NCBI RefSeq assembly: GCF_900100795.1
Contig: NZ_FNCO01000009.1
Location: 224,339-288,338 of the forward strand
Direction: 5' to 3'
DNA from: Pseudomonas abietaniphila
Lineage (GTDB): Bacteria; Pseudomonadota; Gammaproteobacteria; Pseudomonadales; Pseudomonadaceae
DNA: 64,000 nucleotides
Program-made: the position numbers and the translations under genes
The notes under the pieces: model-generated
Seen by the model: only the letters and a program-made list of their open reading frames with translations
Told to the model about the DNA's origin: nothing
Database searches by the model: none
In this document: positions 44,400-53,369 of the stretch, in pieces
How the letters are laid out: every line of letters begins with the position of its first letter
How positions within the stretch are numbered: the first letter of the stretch is position 1

Positions 44400-45704
44400 A
44401 TGACTATTGAAAAGAAAGCTTACCGCGCCGCCATCGTCCACAGCATCGCCGACCCTGCCGAGGTAGTCGTCGAAGCCTCCTACGAGTATTTCGAAGACGG
44501 CCTGATGGTGGTCGAGAACGGCAAAATCACGGCCGTCGGCCACACCCGAGACCTCCTTGGCAGCCTCGCCAGCGACGTCGAAGTGGTGACCTACACAGAT
44601 GCGCTGATCACCGCCGGCTTCATCGACACCCACATCCATCTGCCGCAGACCGGCATGGTCGGCTCTTATGGCGAACAGTTGCTGGACTGGCTCAACACTT
44701 ACGTCTTCCCGGTCGAGCGGCAGTTTGCCGACCCTGGCCACGCTGCTGAAGTGTCCGATATTTTCATCAAGGAACTGCTGCGCAACGGCACCACCACTGC
44801 GCTGGTGTTCGGCAGCCGTCACAAGGAATCGGTGGACGCATTCTTCACCGCCGCCGAGAAGCTCAACCTGCGCATGATCGCCGGCAAGGTGATGATGGAC
44901 CGCAATGCCCCGGATTATCTGGTGGACACCGCCGAGTCCAGTTACGTCGACAGCAAGGCGCTGATCGAGCGCTGGCACGGCAAGGGTCGCTTGCATTACG
45001 CCGTCACGCCGCGCTTTGCGCCGACCAGTACACCGGAGCAGCTCACCCTTGCGGGCCAACTGCTGACCGAGTATCCGGACCTGTACATGCAGACCCACAT
45101 CAGCGAAAACCTGAAGGAAGTCGAATGGGTCAAAGCGTTGTTTCCAGAGCGCAAGAACTACCTGGACGTCTACGACCATTTCAAGCTATTGGGCGAGCGC
45201 TCGGTGTTCGCGCACGGGGTGCATCTGTGTGATCAGGAATGCGAGCGCCTGGCGGAAACCGGCTCGGCCATCGCCTTCTGCCCCACGTCCAACTTCTTCC
45301 TCGGCAGCGGGCTGTTCAACCTGCCGATGGCCGAGCGGCACAAGGTCAATGTCGGCCTGGGCACCGACGTCGGCGGCGGCACCAGCTTCTCGATCCTGCA
45401 GACGCTGAACGAGGCGTACAAGGTGATGCAACTGCAAGGCGCCAAGCTGAGCCCGTTCAAGTCGCTGTACCTGGCGACGCTCGGCGGTGCGCGAGCGCTG
45501 CGTCTGGAAGACAAGATCGGCAACCTGCATGAAGGCACCGAGGCCGACTTCGTGGTGCTGGACTTCAACGCCACGCCGCTGCTGTCCTATCGCATGAAAC
45601 AGGCGACCAGTATTGAAGAGAAGTTGTTCGTGCTGATGACGCTGGGGGATGACAGGACGGTCAGCGAGACGTATTCGGCGGGGGTTTTGGTGCATAAGCG
45701 CTGA
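44400..45704 (+). CDS. guaD: Guanine deaminase
   Basis: 434 residues of the amidohydrolase family. Zinc ligands in DTHIHLPQ (about 80-87), the His in QTHISENLKE, the His in FAHGVHLCDQE and the Asp in GLGTDVGGGTSFS. Deaminates guanine to xanthine, the substrate of XdhAB encoded just upstream. PYGRIAL-like loop variants cannot be assessed. Convergent with the gntR gene; a repeat lies between. Confidence 0.96.
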   Translation: MTIEKKAYRAAIVHSIADPAEVVVEASYEYFEDGLMVVENGKITAVGHTRDLLGSLASDVEVVTYTDALITAGFIDTHIHLPQTGMVGSYGEQLLDWLNTYVFPVERQFADPGHAAEVSDIFIKELLRNGTTTALVFGSRHKESVDAFFTAAEKLNLRMIAGKVMMDRNAPDYLVDTAESSYVDSKALIERWHGKGRLHYAVTPRFAPTSTPEQLTLAGQLLTEYPDLYMQTHISENLKEVEWVKALFPERKNYLDVYDHFKLLGERSVFAHGVHLCDQECERLAETGSAIAFCPTSNFFLGSGLFNLPMAERHKVNVGLGTDVGGGTSFSILQTLNEAYKVMQLQGAKLSPFKSLYLATLGGARALRLEDKIGNLHEGTEADFVVLDFNATPLLSYRMKQATSIEEKLFVLMTLGDDRTVSETYSAGVLVHKR

Positions 45705-45743
45705 GGCTCGAAGCCTGGTGTCATGAGCGCGCCCTTTCTGATC

Positions 45744-45845
45744 GCTCCCACGCTCTGCGTGGTAGCGCCTTTCTCGGCGCTCTGCGTCGACTTTGGACGC
45801 GGAGCGTCCAGGGATGCATTCCCACGCGGAGCGTGGGAACGATCA
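45744..45845. repeat. DUF1534-type repeat (GCTCCCACGCTCTGCGTGG)
   Basis: GCTCCCACGCTCTGCGTGG at the left and CCCACGCGGAGCGTGGGAACGATC at the right form internal palindromes. This is the P. syringae-group repeat often called as DUF1534 ORFs; the minus-strand ORF over it (SHAPRGNASLDAPRP) is that artefact. A decayed copy lies at 63538-63562. Confidence 0.75.
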
Positions 45846-45852
45846 AACTCCA

Positions 45853-46617
45853 TCAAACCGACGTGCTGCGCCCCGCTTTCTTCTTCGGCAGCATCAGGTG
45901 CGAGAACACCGCGTGCAGGTCGTCCGACGCGCTTTCTTCGTCGAGGTTGAGCTTGCTGTCGATGTGGTCCATGTGGTGCATCATCAGGTTCACCGCCAGC
46001 GCCGCGTCGCGGGATTCGATGGCGTCGATCAGTTGGGTGTGCTCATCGTAGGAACAGTGCGAGCGGTTGCCGCTTTCGTACTGGGCGATGATCAGCGATG
46101 TCTGGGACACCAGGCTGCGCTGGAAGCTGATCAGCGGCGCATTCTTCGCCGCCTCTGCCAGTTTCAGGTGAAACTCGCCGGACAGACGAATGCCCGCCCC
46201 GCGATCGCCCCTGGAAAAACTGTCGCGCTCGTCACTGACCATCTTGCGCAGTTCAGTGAGCTGCTCGGCCGTCGCATGCTCGACGGCGAGTTCCGTGATC
46301 GCCTTCTCGACCATGCGGCGAGCGAAGAACACCTGACGTGCCTCTTCAACGCTTGGGCTCGCGACCACCGCGCCACGGTTCGGACGCAGCAACACGACCC
46401 CTTCATGGGCCAGGCGCGACAAGGCACGACGGATGATGGTGCGGCTGACCCCGAAGATCTCGCCCAGCGCTTCTTCGCTCAGCTTGGTGCCGGGCGCCAG
46501 CCGCTGCTCGAGGATGGCCTCGAAGATGTGCGCGTAGACGATGTCGTCCTGGGTGCCGCTGCGGCCAGCCTTGGCGGCGCGCGGTTGTTTCTTGAGGGGT
46601 TGCAGCTGATCGTTCAT
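45853..46617 (-). CDS. GntR family regulator (FCD type) of purine catabolism
   Basis: 254 residues from the ATG at 46617; the longer frame to 46704 lacks a conserved start. HTH: LSEEALGEIFGVSRTIIRRAL (about 40-60), then NRGAVVASPSVEEARQVFFAR, the GntR/FCD linker helix. It ends with a Lys-rich tail. It is divergent from the purine permease, and TTGTAYACAA sites lie in that gap and between hiuH and puuE. Regulation of both by this protein is inferred. P. aeruginosa PA1520 is in a similar place. Confidence 0.92.
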   Translation of the reverse strand: MNDQLQPLKKQPRAAKAGRSGTQDDIVYAHIFEAILEQRLAPGTKLSEEALGEIFGVSRTIIRRALSRLAHEGVVLLRPNRGAVVASPSVEEARQVFFARRMVEKAITELAVEHATAEQLTELRKMVSDERDSFSRGDRGAGIRLSGEFHLKLAEAAKNAPLISFQRSLVSQTSLIIAQYESGNRSHCSYDEHTQLIDAIESRDAALAVNLMMHHMDHIDSKLNLDEESASDDLHAVFSHLMLPKKKAGRSTSV

Positions 46618-46722
46618 GGGCACTCGTAAGAACTGAATCCGGCGCGGGGCCGTGACCGTGATCGGTAATGAGCAAATCAATAGCAGATATCGCCCAAAAG
46701 TCACAGTAAAAGTAATGGCGCA

Positions 46723-46732
46723 TTGTACACAG
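46723..46732. promoter_or_regulatory. Candidate GntR/FCD site 1 (gntR promoter)
   Basis: TTGTACACAG, one mismatch from TTGTAYACAA, 106 bp before the gntR start. Fits autoregulation. Confidence 0.5.
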
Positions 46733-46824
46733 TGTGCAAAGTCTGAACACGCTTCTGCTCATCAAGCCGTTATGCACACAATCCCGAAAATACTCACGAC
46801 AAAACCAAAAACATTATTTGCAAT

Positions 46825-46838
46825 TTTTGTATACAAAA
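46825..46838. promoter_or_regulatory. Candidate GntR/FCD site 2 (permease promoter)
   Basis: TTTTGTATACAAAA is a perfect 14-bp palindrome with core TTGTATACAA, 124 bp before the permease start. It is the best example of the motif in the window. Confidence 0.65.
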
Positions 46839-46961
46839 GCATAATTCGCTCGTGCACGTTTCTGACCTTTCAGTCAACAAATCACACTGACAGGTCAAGT
46901 CGCCTCACGGAGCAGTTACCGGCTCTGAAAAAAACAACAAAAACGTTCCGAGGAATTCACT

Positions 46962-48338
46962 GTGGAAAGTCGCAAAACCGAAGCCGCGCCGCTGGATGCC
47001 ACTCAACTTGAAGCCAACGATCTCAAAAGCATGCCGCCGCGAACAGGTCTGCTTGAACGCATCTTCAAGTTGAGCCTGCATGGCACGACGGTCAAAACCG
47101 AGCTGCTGGCGGGGCTGACGACCTTCATCACCATGGCTTACATCATCTTCGTCAACCCGAACATCATGGCCGACGCCGGTATCGATCATGGTGCTGCCTT
47201 CGTGGCCACCTGCATCGCTGCCGCGCTGGGTTGCCTGTTGATGGGCCTTTACGCCAACTGGCCCGTCGGCCTGGCGCCAGGCATGGGCCTGAACGCATTC
47301 TTTACCTACACCGTGGTCGGCACCATGGGCTACAGCTGGCAAACGGCGCTGGGCGCGGTGTTCATCTCGGGGCTGATCTTCATGGTCCTGACCCTGTCGC
47401 GCATTCGTGAATGGCTGCTCAACAGCATCCCGGTGAGCCTGCGCTTTGCCATGGGCGCCGGTGTCGGCCTGTTCCTCGGGCTGATCGGCCTGAAGACTGC
47501 GGGCATCGTGGTCGACAGCCCTGCAACATTGATCAAGCTGGGTTCGCTGCGTGAGCCTGGCCCGTTGCTGGCCGCCATCTGCTTCCTGATGATTGCCGTG
47601 CTCAGTTATCACCGCGTGTTCGGTGCGATCCTGATCAGCATCATTACCGTGACGCTGGCGGGCTGGGGCCTGGGGCTGGTGCATTACAACGGCATCTTTT
47701 CGACCCCGCCGAGCCTGGCGCCCACCTGGATGGCGATGGACGTCGCAGGCGTGTTCAACGTCAGCATGATCAGCGTGGTCCTGGCCTTCCTCTTCGTGCA
47801 CATGTTCGACACCGCAGGCACGTTGATGGGCGTGGCCCAGCGCGCAGGTCTGGTCAATGACGACGGCCGCATCGAGAACCTGTCCCGCGCCCTCAAGGCC
47901 GACAGCGCCTCAAGCGTGTTCGGCGCGATGGTCGGTGTGCCGCCGGTCACCAGCTATGTGGAAAGTGCTTCGGGTGTGGCCGCCGGTGGTCGTACTGGCC
48001 TGACCGCGGTGACGGTCGGTGTCTTGTTCGTCGCCGCGATGTTCTTCGCGCCGCTGGCTGGCATGATTCCCGCTTATGCGACCGCCGGGGCATTGATCTA
48101 CGTGGCGATGTTGATGATGGGCGGCATGGCGCACATCGAATGGGACGAGGCGACCGACGCGATCCCCGCCATCGTGACCGCGATCATGATGCCGCTGACG
48201 TTCTCGGTCGCTGACGGGATTGCGCTGGGCTTCATCACCTACGTGGTGCTGAAAGCCTGCACCGGGCGACACAAAGAGATTTCAGTGAGCCTTTGGGCGC
48301 TGTGTGCGATCTTCATTGCCAAGTTTGTGTTTTTGTAA
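46962..48338 (+). CDS. AzgA-type purine permease (NCS2 family)
   Basis: 458 residues from a GTG with GAGGAA 7 bp upstream. About 12-14 membrane segments; AzgA/PbuG signatures are TEXLAGLTTF-like TELLAGLTTFITMAYIIFVN (about 46-65), GLAPGMGLNAFFTY, VFLFVHMFDTAGTLMGVA and GVPPVTSYVESASGVAAGGRTG. Takes up guanine, hypoxanthine or adenine by proton symport. Position between guaD and the urate genes fits guanine/hypoxanthine uptake. Divergent from gntR. Confidence 0.93.
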   Translation: MESRKTEAAPLDATQLEANDLKSMPPRTGLLERIFKLSLHGTTVKTELLAGLTTFITMAYIIFVNPNIMADAGIDHGAAFVATCIAAALGCLLMGLYANWPVGLAPGMGLNAFFTYTVVGTMGYSWQTALGAVFISGLIFMVLTLSRIREWLLNSIPVSLRFAMGAGVGLFLGLIGLKTAGIVVDSPATLIKLGSLREPGPLLAAICFLMIAVLSYHRVFGAILISIITVTLAGWGLGLVHYNGIFSTPPSLAPTWMAMDVAGVFNVSMISVVLAFLFVHMFDTAGTLMGVAQRAGLVNDDGRIENLSRALKADSASSVFGAMVGVPPVTSYVESASGVAAGGRTGLTAVTVGVLFVAAMFFAPLAGMIPAYATAGALIYVAMLMMGGMAHIEWDEATDAIPAIVTAIMMPLTFSVADGIALGFITYVVLKACTGRHKEISVSLWALCAIFIAKFVFL

Positions 48339-48357
48339 GCCCGTATGAATACCCAAA

Positions 48358-48445
48358 TGTAGGAGCGCGCTTGCCCGCGATGCGTCATCTCAGCCAGGGA
48401 TCTGGTGACCGAAAGAACGCAATCGCGGGCAAGCGCGCTCCTACA
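48358..48445. repeat. REPIN (GCGCGCTTGCCCGCGAT family), 88 bp
   Basis: TGTAGGAGCGCGCTTGCCCGCGAT with the inverted arm ATCGCGGGCAAGCGCGCTCCTACA, between the permease and the LysE gene. Same family as 8430-8518. Confidence 0.92.
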
Positions 48446-48509
48446 AGGGTTCTACATCAACGCCGAAAGGCGTTTTTGCTTTTCTGATGTTCAACAAGGA
48501 GAAACCCGC

Positions 48510-49136
48510 ATGACCCTGGAAACCTGGCTGCTGTTCAGCGGCGCTGCGCTGGTGGTGATTCTGATCCCGGGACCGCTGTCGCTGCTGATGATTGGCAACA
48601 GCCTCAACTATGGCCTGCTGCGTTCTTACCCGGCGTTTCTCGGCGGGGTCTGCGCCTCGGTCTGCCTGCTCAGTGCGTCGGCGCTGGGCTTGGGCGCCTT
48701 GCTGATGGCGTCGGAACAGGTGTTCAGCGCGCTGAAGATCGTCGGCGGGCTGTACCTGTTCTATCTGGCCTGGCAAAGCTGGAAACAATCACGCCAGCCC
48801 GCAACAGGCGCCGACGTGCCTGGCGCGATCAGTCTTCCAGGGTTCGGCTCACTGTTCTGGCGCGCCTTCGTACTCGGCGGCAGTAACCCCAAAGACATTC
48901 TGTTCTTCGCCGCTTTTCTGCCGCAGTTCCTCAAGGCCGACCAACCCTTCCTCGGGCAACTGATCACGATGATCATCACCTGGACCCTGCTCGACCTGGC
49001 CTGCAAGCTGTTCTACGGCCTCAGCGCCCAGAGCGCGGCGCGTTACCTGCGCACCGGCAAGGGTCAGAGCTGGTTCAACCGTATCAGCGCCGGGCTGTTT
49101 GGTACGGCGGGGACGGCGGCGTTGATCAGTCATTGA
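48510..49136 (+). CDS. LysE/RhtB family amino-acid exporter
   Basis: 208 residues from ATG 48510, preceded by AAGGAG. Six membrane helices; the LysE motif IPGPLSLLMIGNSLNYG lies in helix 1 and GGSNPKDILFFAAFLPQFL in the middle, with the conserved NPK. Exports amino acids or related metabolites. It is bounded by two REPINs and may be unrelated to the purine genes around it. Substrate unknown. Confidence 0.92.
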   Translation: MTLETWLLFSGAALVVILIPGPLSLLMIGNSLNYGLLRSYPAFLGGVCASVCLLSASALGLGALLMASEQVFSALKIVGGLYLFYLAWQSWKQSRQPATGADVPGAISLPGFGSLFWRAFVLGGSNPKDILFFAAFLPQFLKADQPFLGQLITMIITWTLLDLACKLFYGLSAQSAARYLRTGKGQSWFNRISAGLFGTAGTAALISH

Positions 49137-49156
49137 TGCCGCACACGCCTCGCCCT

Positions 49157-49291
49157 TGTAGGAGCGTGGCTTGTCCCGCGATCGGCGACGCAGTCGTCGT
49201 AAAACATGTGAATGCGCCTATCAGATATTGCCAATGCATATGAGTTTACGACTGCTGCGCAGCCGATCGCGGGACAAGCCACGCTCCTACA
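49157..49291. repeat. REPIN (GCGTGGCTTGTCCCGCGAT family), 135 bp, copy 1
   Basis: TGTAGGAGCGTGGCTTGTCC and its inverted arm GGACAAGCCACGCTCCTACA flank a spacer with GCAGTCGTCGTAAA and TTTACGACTGCTGCGCAGCC sub-arms. Exactly 135 bp, like the copies at 52618 and 54696. Sits between convergent lysE and hiuH. Confidence 0.93.
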
Positions 49292-49395
49292 GTCATGAAG
49301 CGTCAGCACCGTTTTCACCAGACGAAAAAAAGCCCGCAGTGTGGGGCGGGCAAGAGGAACAGGGGCAAAGCAGTGAAGCGGGTGAAACGGGATGG

Positions 49396-49749
49396 CTAGC
49401 TGCCGCGATAGGTCGAATAGCTGTAAGGAGAAATCAGCAGAGGCACATGGTAGTGGTCCTGAGCGGCATCGATGCCGAAGCGCAGCACGACTTCATCCAG
49501 AAAGGCTTGATCACCCAGCTTGACGCCTTTGGCGCGGTAGTAGTCCCCCGCGCTGAATTGCAGCTGGTAGACACCTGAACGGTAATCATCGCCCTGTAAC
49601 AAGGGGGCGTCGCAGCGGCCGTCGCTGTTGGTCAGCGCTTCGGCGACTTTCTCAAGGCGCTCGCCTTCGACCCTGTACAGGGCAATCCGGATTCCGCTGC
49701 CGGGGCAGCCGTGCGCGGCGTCCAGTACGTGTGTGGTCAGTCGTCCCAT
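49396..49749 (-). CDS. hiuH: 5-hydroxyisourate hydrolase
   Basis: 117 residues, a transthyretin-like protein. Start GRLTTHVLDAAHGCPG supplies the catalytic His, and DHYHVPLLISPYSYSTYRGS gives the second His and the diagnostic C-terminal YRGS. Converts 5-hydroxyisourate to OHCU in urate breakdown. No signal peptide, so cytosolic. Divergent from puuE with two GntR-type sites between. Confidence 0.97.
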   Translation of the reverse strand: MGRLTTHVLDAAHGCPGSGIRIALYRVEGERLEKVAEALTNSDGRCDAPLLQGDDYRSGVYQLQFSAGDYYRAKGVKLGDQAFLDEVVLRFGIDAAQDHYHVPLLISPYSYSTYRGS

Positions 49750-49862
49750 GGCGTGTCAGTGCCTCATTGGTGGTTGGATGTCGAGGAGCCGCACCCATTT
49801 GGTGCCGTGATGGCAATCCCTCGGGTGCGACCGATGACCGATTAAGACACTTTTCAAAAATA

Positions 49863-49872
49863 TTGTACACAA
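49863..49872. promoter_or_regulatory. Candidate GntR/FCD site 3 (hiuH promoter)
   Basis: TTGTACACAA lies 114 bp before the hiuH start and matches the TTGTAYACAA motif fully. Confidence 0.6.
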
Positions 49873-50046
49873 TAAAAAACAGATTTTATGACGCGAGCGC
49901 CGCTCGACTACCGACACGCCCGAATTCACGGGCATCTCGGAAAGTATTAGGGTTTTTCCACGGATCCTGACCACTCAGGCAAGTTTCTTGCAGTGACGTA
50001 CGGCACAGAAAAAGCGAAAAAACAGGCTTACAAATCCGAAATAAAG

Positions 50047-50056
50047 TTGTATACAA
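50047..50056. promoter_or_regulatory. Candidate GntR/FCD site 4 (puuE promoter)
   Basis: TTGTATACAA, a perfect 10-bp palindrome 76 bp before the puuE start, in the core promoter zone. Confidence 0.62.
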
Positions 50057-50132
50057 TCTACCCATCGCAGCGGCGGCCTGATGATTCAACGAAGGCCCTG
50101 CCACAGACAACACGTAGATAAGGAAGATTGCA

Positions 50133-51059
50133 GTGAGCGCCGACTATCCACGCGACCTGATCGGTTACGGCAGTAACCCGCCCCACCCACACTGGCCAGG
50201 CAATGCCCGGATCGCGCTGTCGTTCGTACTCAACTACGAGGAAGGCGGCGAGCGCAACATTCTGCACGGCGACAAGGAATCCGAAGCGTTCCTGTCCGAA
50301 ATGGTCGCGGCGCAACCGCTGCAAGGCCAGCGCAACATGAGCATGGAGTCGCTGTACGAATACGGCAGCCGTGCCGGTGTGTGGCGCATCCTCAAGCTGT
50401 TCAAGCAATTCGACATCCCGTTGACGATCTTCGCCGTGGCCATGGCCGCGCAGCGCCACCCGGACGTCATCCGCGCGATGGTTGAAGCCGGTCACGAGAT
50501 CTGCAGCCACGGTTACCGCTGGATCGACTATCAGAACATGGACGAGGCGCAGGAACGCGAGCACATGCTCGAAGCGATCCGCATCCTCACCGAGCTCACC
50601 GGCGAACGCCCGCTGGGCTGGTACACCGGTCGCACCGGCCCCAACACCCGTCGGCTGGTGATGGAAGAAGGCGGTTTTCTTTATGACTGCGACACCTACG
50701 ACGACGACCTGCCGTACTGGGAACCCAACAACCCGACCGGCAAGCCTCACCTGGTGATTCCCTACACGCTGGACACCAACGACATGCGCTTCACCCAGGT
50801 GCAAGGCTTCAACAAGGGTGACGACTTTTTCGATTACCTGAAGGACGCGTTCGACGTGCTGTACGCCGAAGGCGCCGACGCACCGAAAATGCTGTCGATC
50901 GGTCTGCACTGCCGCCTGATCGGCCGCCCTGCCCGCCTCGCTTCGCTGCAGCGTTTCCTTGAATACGTCAAAGGCCATGAGCAGGTGTGGTTTGCCCGTC
51001 GCGTCGAAATCGCTCGCCATTGGCATGACGTTCATCCCTTCAAGGGAGACGTAAAATGA
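50133..51059 (+). CDS. puuE: Allantoinase, polysaccharide-deacetylase-like (PuuE)
   Basis: 308 residues from a GTG, with AAGGAAG upstream. PuuE motifs: IALSFVLNYEEGGERNILHG (about 28-47), SMESLYEYGSRAGVWRILKL, EICSHGYRWIDYQ and the late SIGLHCRLIGRPARL. Metal-independent allantoinase converting (S)-allantoin to allantoate, unrelated in fold to AllB. First gene of puuE-uraD-alc; overlaps uraD by 4 bp. Confidence 0.96.
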   Translation: MSADYPRDLIGYGSNPPHPHWPGNARIALSFVLNYEEGGERNILHGDKESEAFLSEMVAAQPLQGQRNMSMESLYEYGSRAGVWRILKLFKQFDIPLTIFAVAMAAQRHPDVIRAMVEAGHEICSHGYRWIDYQNMDEAQEREHMLEAIRILTELTGERPLGWYTGRTGPNTRRLVMEEGGFLYDCDTYDDDLPYWEPNNPTGKPHLVIPYTLDTNDMRFTQVQGFNKGDDFFDYLKDAFDVLYAEGADAPKMLSIGLHCRLIGRPARLASLQRFLEYVKGHEQVWFARRVEIARHWHDVHPFKGDVK

Positions 51060-51571
51060 GCCGCTTCCAGACCCTGACACCTTCTTCCCTGAGCCGCGAA
51101 GACTTTGTAAAAGCCTTCGCCGACATCTACGAGCACTCGCCCTGGGTCGCCGAAAAGGCCTACGACCTGGGGCAAGGCAGCGATCTGGACGACATCGAGA
51201 CGCTGCACGCCCGTATGAGCGACATCCTGTTGAGCGCCGATCACGCCACGCAACTGGCACTGATCAACGCTCACCCGGATCTTGCCGGCAAAGCCGCCGT
51301 GCAAGGCCAACTGACCGAAGCCAGCACAAATGAACAGGCTGGCGCCGGTATCCACCAATGCACGGCTGAAGAGTTCGCACGCTTCACCGAGCTGAACGAC
51401 GCCTACAAGGCCACGTTCGCGTTCCCCTTCATCATGGCGGTAAAAGGCAGCAACCGGCATCAGATCCTCGCGGCGTTCGAGACGCGCATTCACAACTCGC
51501 CCGACGTCGAGTTCGCGTGCGCGCTGGCCGAAATCAACAAGATCGCGATGTTCCGTTTGCAGACCCTTTGA
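51056..51571 (+). CDS. uraD: OHCU decarboxylase
   Basis: 171 residues. Conserved features: HPDLAGKAAVQGQLTEAST with NEQAGAG (catalytic region with Glu-Gln), and FPFIMAVKGSNRHQILAAFE with its Arg. Decarboxylates 2-oxo-4-hydroxy-4-carboxy-5-ureidoimidazoline to (S)-allantoin. Coupled to puuE by ATGA overlap; alc follows 41 bp later. Confidence 0.96.
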   Translation: MSRFQTLTPSSLSREDFVKAFADIYEHSPWVAEKAYDLGQGSDLDDIETLHARMSDILLSADHATQLALINAHPDLAGKAAVQGQLTEASTNEQAGAGIHQCTAEEFARFTELNDAYKATFAFPFIMAVKGSNRHQILAAFETRIHNSPDVEFACALAEINKIAMFRLQTL

Positions 51572-51612
51572 GCCGTGACCATCCCCACGCCCACTACCAG
51601 AGGCAGACAATA

Positions 51613-52608
51613 ATGAAAGCTTACGCCGTACCCTTCGAAAAATTCGTCAACCTTGCCGACGCCCGTCTGGGCACCAAAATCATTTCCGTCACCGACGACT
51701 GGTTCGCCGATGCCAACCGCCTGTTCCAGCCGACCCCGGCCGTATGGAAAGAAGGCGTGTTCGATGACAACGGCAAGTGGATGGACGGCTGGGAATCGCG
51801 CCGCAAGCGCTTCGAAGGTTATGACAGCGCGGTGATTCGCCTGGGCGTGGCCGGTTCGATCAAAGGTGTGGACATCGACACCTCGTACTTCACCGGTAAC
51901 TACCCGCCATCGGCCTCGCTGGAAGCCTGCTTCCTGGCCTCGGGCGAGCCAGACGAAAGCACCGAGTGGACCGAAGTGCTGCCCGCCGTGGAGCTCAAAG
52001 GCGACAGCCATCACTACCACGAAATCAGCGACACCAAGGCCTACAGCCACCTGCGGTTCAACATCTACCCGGACGGCGGCGTGGCGCGTCTGCGCGTGTA
52101 CGGCGTGCCGCACCGCGACTGGTCGGCGGTGGGTGACAACGAACAGGTCGATCTGGCCGCGGCGCTCAATGGCGGACGCGCACTGGCCTGCTCCGACGAG
52201 CACTTCGGCCGCATGAGCAACATCCTCAACCCGGGCCGTGGCGTGAACATGGGCGACGGCTGGGAAACGGCACGTCGTCGCACGCCTGGCAACGACTGGG
52301 TCATCGTGGCCCTGGGTCATGCCGGTGAAGTCGAGCAGATTGTCGTCGACACCCTGCACTTCAAAGGCAACTACCCGGACAGCTGCTCGATTCAGGGCGC
52401 CTACGTCAAAGGTGGCACCGACAGCCAGATCGAAACCCAGAGCCTGTTCTGGCGCGAACTGCTGCCAAGCCAGAAACTGGAGATGCACGCCGAGCATAGC
52501 TTCGTCGAGCAGATCAAAAGCCTGGGCCCGATCACCCACATCCGCCTGAACGTTTTCCCGGACGGCGGTGTGAGCCGGTTGCGCGTGTTGGGTAAGGTCG
52601 CGAAGTAA
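51613..52608 (+). CDS. alc: Allantoicase
   Basis: 331 residues from ATG 51613 (MKAYAVPFEKFVNLADARLG). Two related jelly-roll halves are visible: DGWESRRKR with GSIKGVDIDTSYFTGNYPP, and GDGWETARRR with EVEQIVVDTLHFKGNYPD. Each half ends HLRFNIYPDGGVARLRVYG or HIRLNVFPDGGVSRLRVLG. Hydrolyses allantoate to ureidoglycolate and urea. Last gene of the puuE operon, followed by a REPIN. Confidence 0.96.
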   Translation: MKAYAVPFEKFVNLADARLGTKIISVTDDWFADANRLFQPTPAVWKEGVFDDNGKWMDGWESRRKRFEGYDSAVIRLGVAGSIKGVDIDTSYFTGNYPPSASLEACFLASGEPDESTEWTEVLPAVELKGDSHHYHEISDTKAYSHLRFNIYPDGGVARLRVYGVPHRDWSAVGDNEQVDLAAALNGGRALACSDEHFGRMSNILNPGRGVNMGDGWETARRRTPGNDWVIVALGHAGEVEQIVVDTLHFKGNYPDSCSIQGAYVKGGTDSQIETQSLFWRELLPSQKLEMHAEHSFVEQIKSLGPITHIRLNVFPDGGVSRLRVLGKVAK

Positions 52609-52617
52609 TGCTGAGTC

Positions 52618-52752
52618 TGTAGGAGCGTGGCTTGTCCCGCGATCTGTCGCGAAGCGGCAGTGATACCGGCAAATTCGGTGTATCAGACCGACCGCATTTC
52701 TCGGATTTACGACGACTGCGTCGCCGATCGCGGGACAAGCCGCGCTCCTACA
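52618..52752. repeat. REPIN (GCGTGGCTTGTCCCGCGAT family), 135 bp, copy 2
   Basis: TGTAGGAGCGTGGCTTGTCC at the left, GGACAAGCCGCGCTCCTACA inverted at the right; identical length to the other two copies. Lies between alc and allA. Confidence 0.93.
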
Positions 52753-52817
52753 GAAGATCGCGTAAAGACAAAAATTGCTGTGTTTTCATTTACGAATTTC
52801 GAGAAAGAAGAACCCGC

Positions 52818-53321
52818 ATGCGCACACTGACTATCGAGCCGTTGACCAAAGAAGCCTTCGCCCCTTTCGGTGATGTCATCGAAACCGATGGCAGCGATCA
52901 TTTCATGATCAACAACGGCTCGACCATGCGCTTTCATCGTCTGGCGACCGTGGAAACGGCCACCCCGGACGACCAGGCGATCATCAGCATCTTCCGCGCC
53001 GACGCGCTGGACATGCCATTGACCGTCAGCATGCTGGAGCGCCATCCGCTGGGCAGCCAGGCTTTCATTCCGCTGCTAGGCAACCCTTTTCTGGTCGTGG
53101 TCGCGCCATTTGGCGATGTACCTGAGCCAGAGTTGACCCGCGCCTTCATTTCCAATGGCAGGCAGGGTGTTAATTACCATCGCGGCGTCTGGCACCACCC
53201 GGTGCTGACGATCGAAAAGCGGGATGACTTCCTGGTGGTTGATCGCAGTGGCAGTGGCAATAACTGCGATGAGCATTTCTTCGAAGAGAGTCAGAAGATG
53301 ATTCTCGATCCCCAAAAATAA
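52818..53321 (+). CDS. allA: Ureidoglycolate lyase
   Basis: 167 residues from ATG 52818, with AAAGAAG upstream. Cupin fold; family motifs FAPFGDVIE (about 15-23), LERHPLGSQAFIPL with its metal-site His, and YHRGVWHHPVLTI. Splits ureidoglycolate to glyoxylate and urea, the last step of the pathway. The frame extends upstream across the REPIN but that part is repeat translation. puuD follows 48 bp later. Confidence 0.95.
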   Translation: MRTLTIEPLTKEAFAPFGDVIETDGSDHFMINNGSTMRFHRLATVETATPDDQAIISIFRADALDMPLTVSMLERHPLGSQAFIPLLGNPFLVVVAPFGDVPEPELTRAFISNGRQGVNYHRGVWHHPVLTIEKRDDFLVVDRSGSGNNCDEHFFEESQKMILDPQK

Positions 53322-53369
53322 TGAGGGTCTGACCGCTCGTTAAGTGGCGGAAGACTAACGGTAAAGACT

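Larger units (their letters stand above)
49750..50132. other. hiuH-puuE divergent intergenic region
   Basis: 383 bp, AT-rich, with no ORF supported. It holds TTGTACACAA at 49863-49872 and TTGTATACAA at 50047-50056, expected to control the two divergent units. A remainder without recognisable features lies between. Confidence 0.6.

Noticed and set aside
45587..45856. DUF1534-like protein (89 codons, minus strand)
   Set aside because: Runs over the end of guaD and a dispersed palindromic repeat; a known annotation artefact type.
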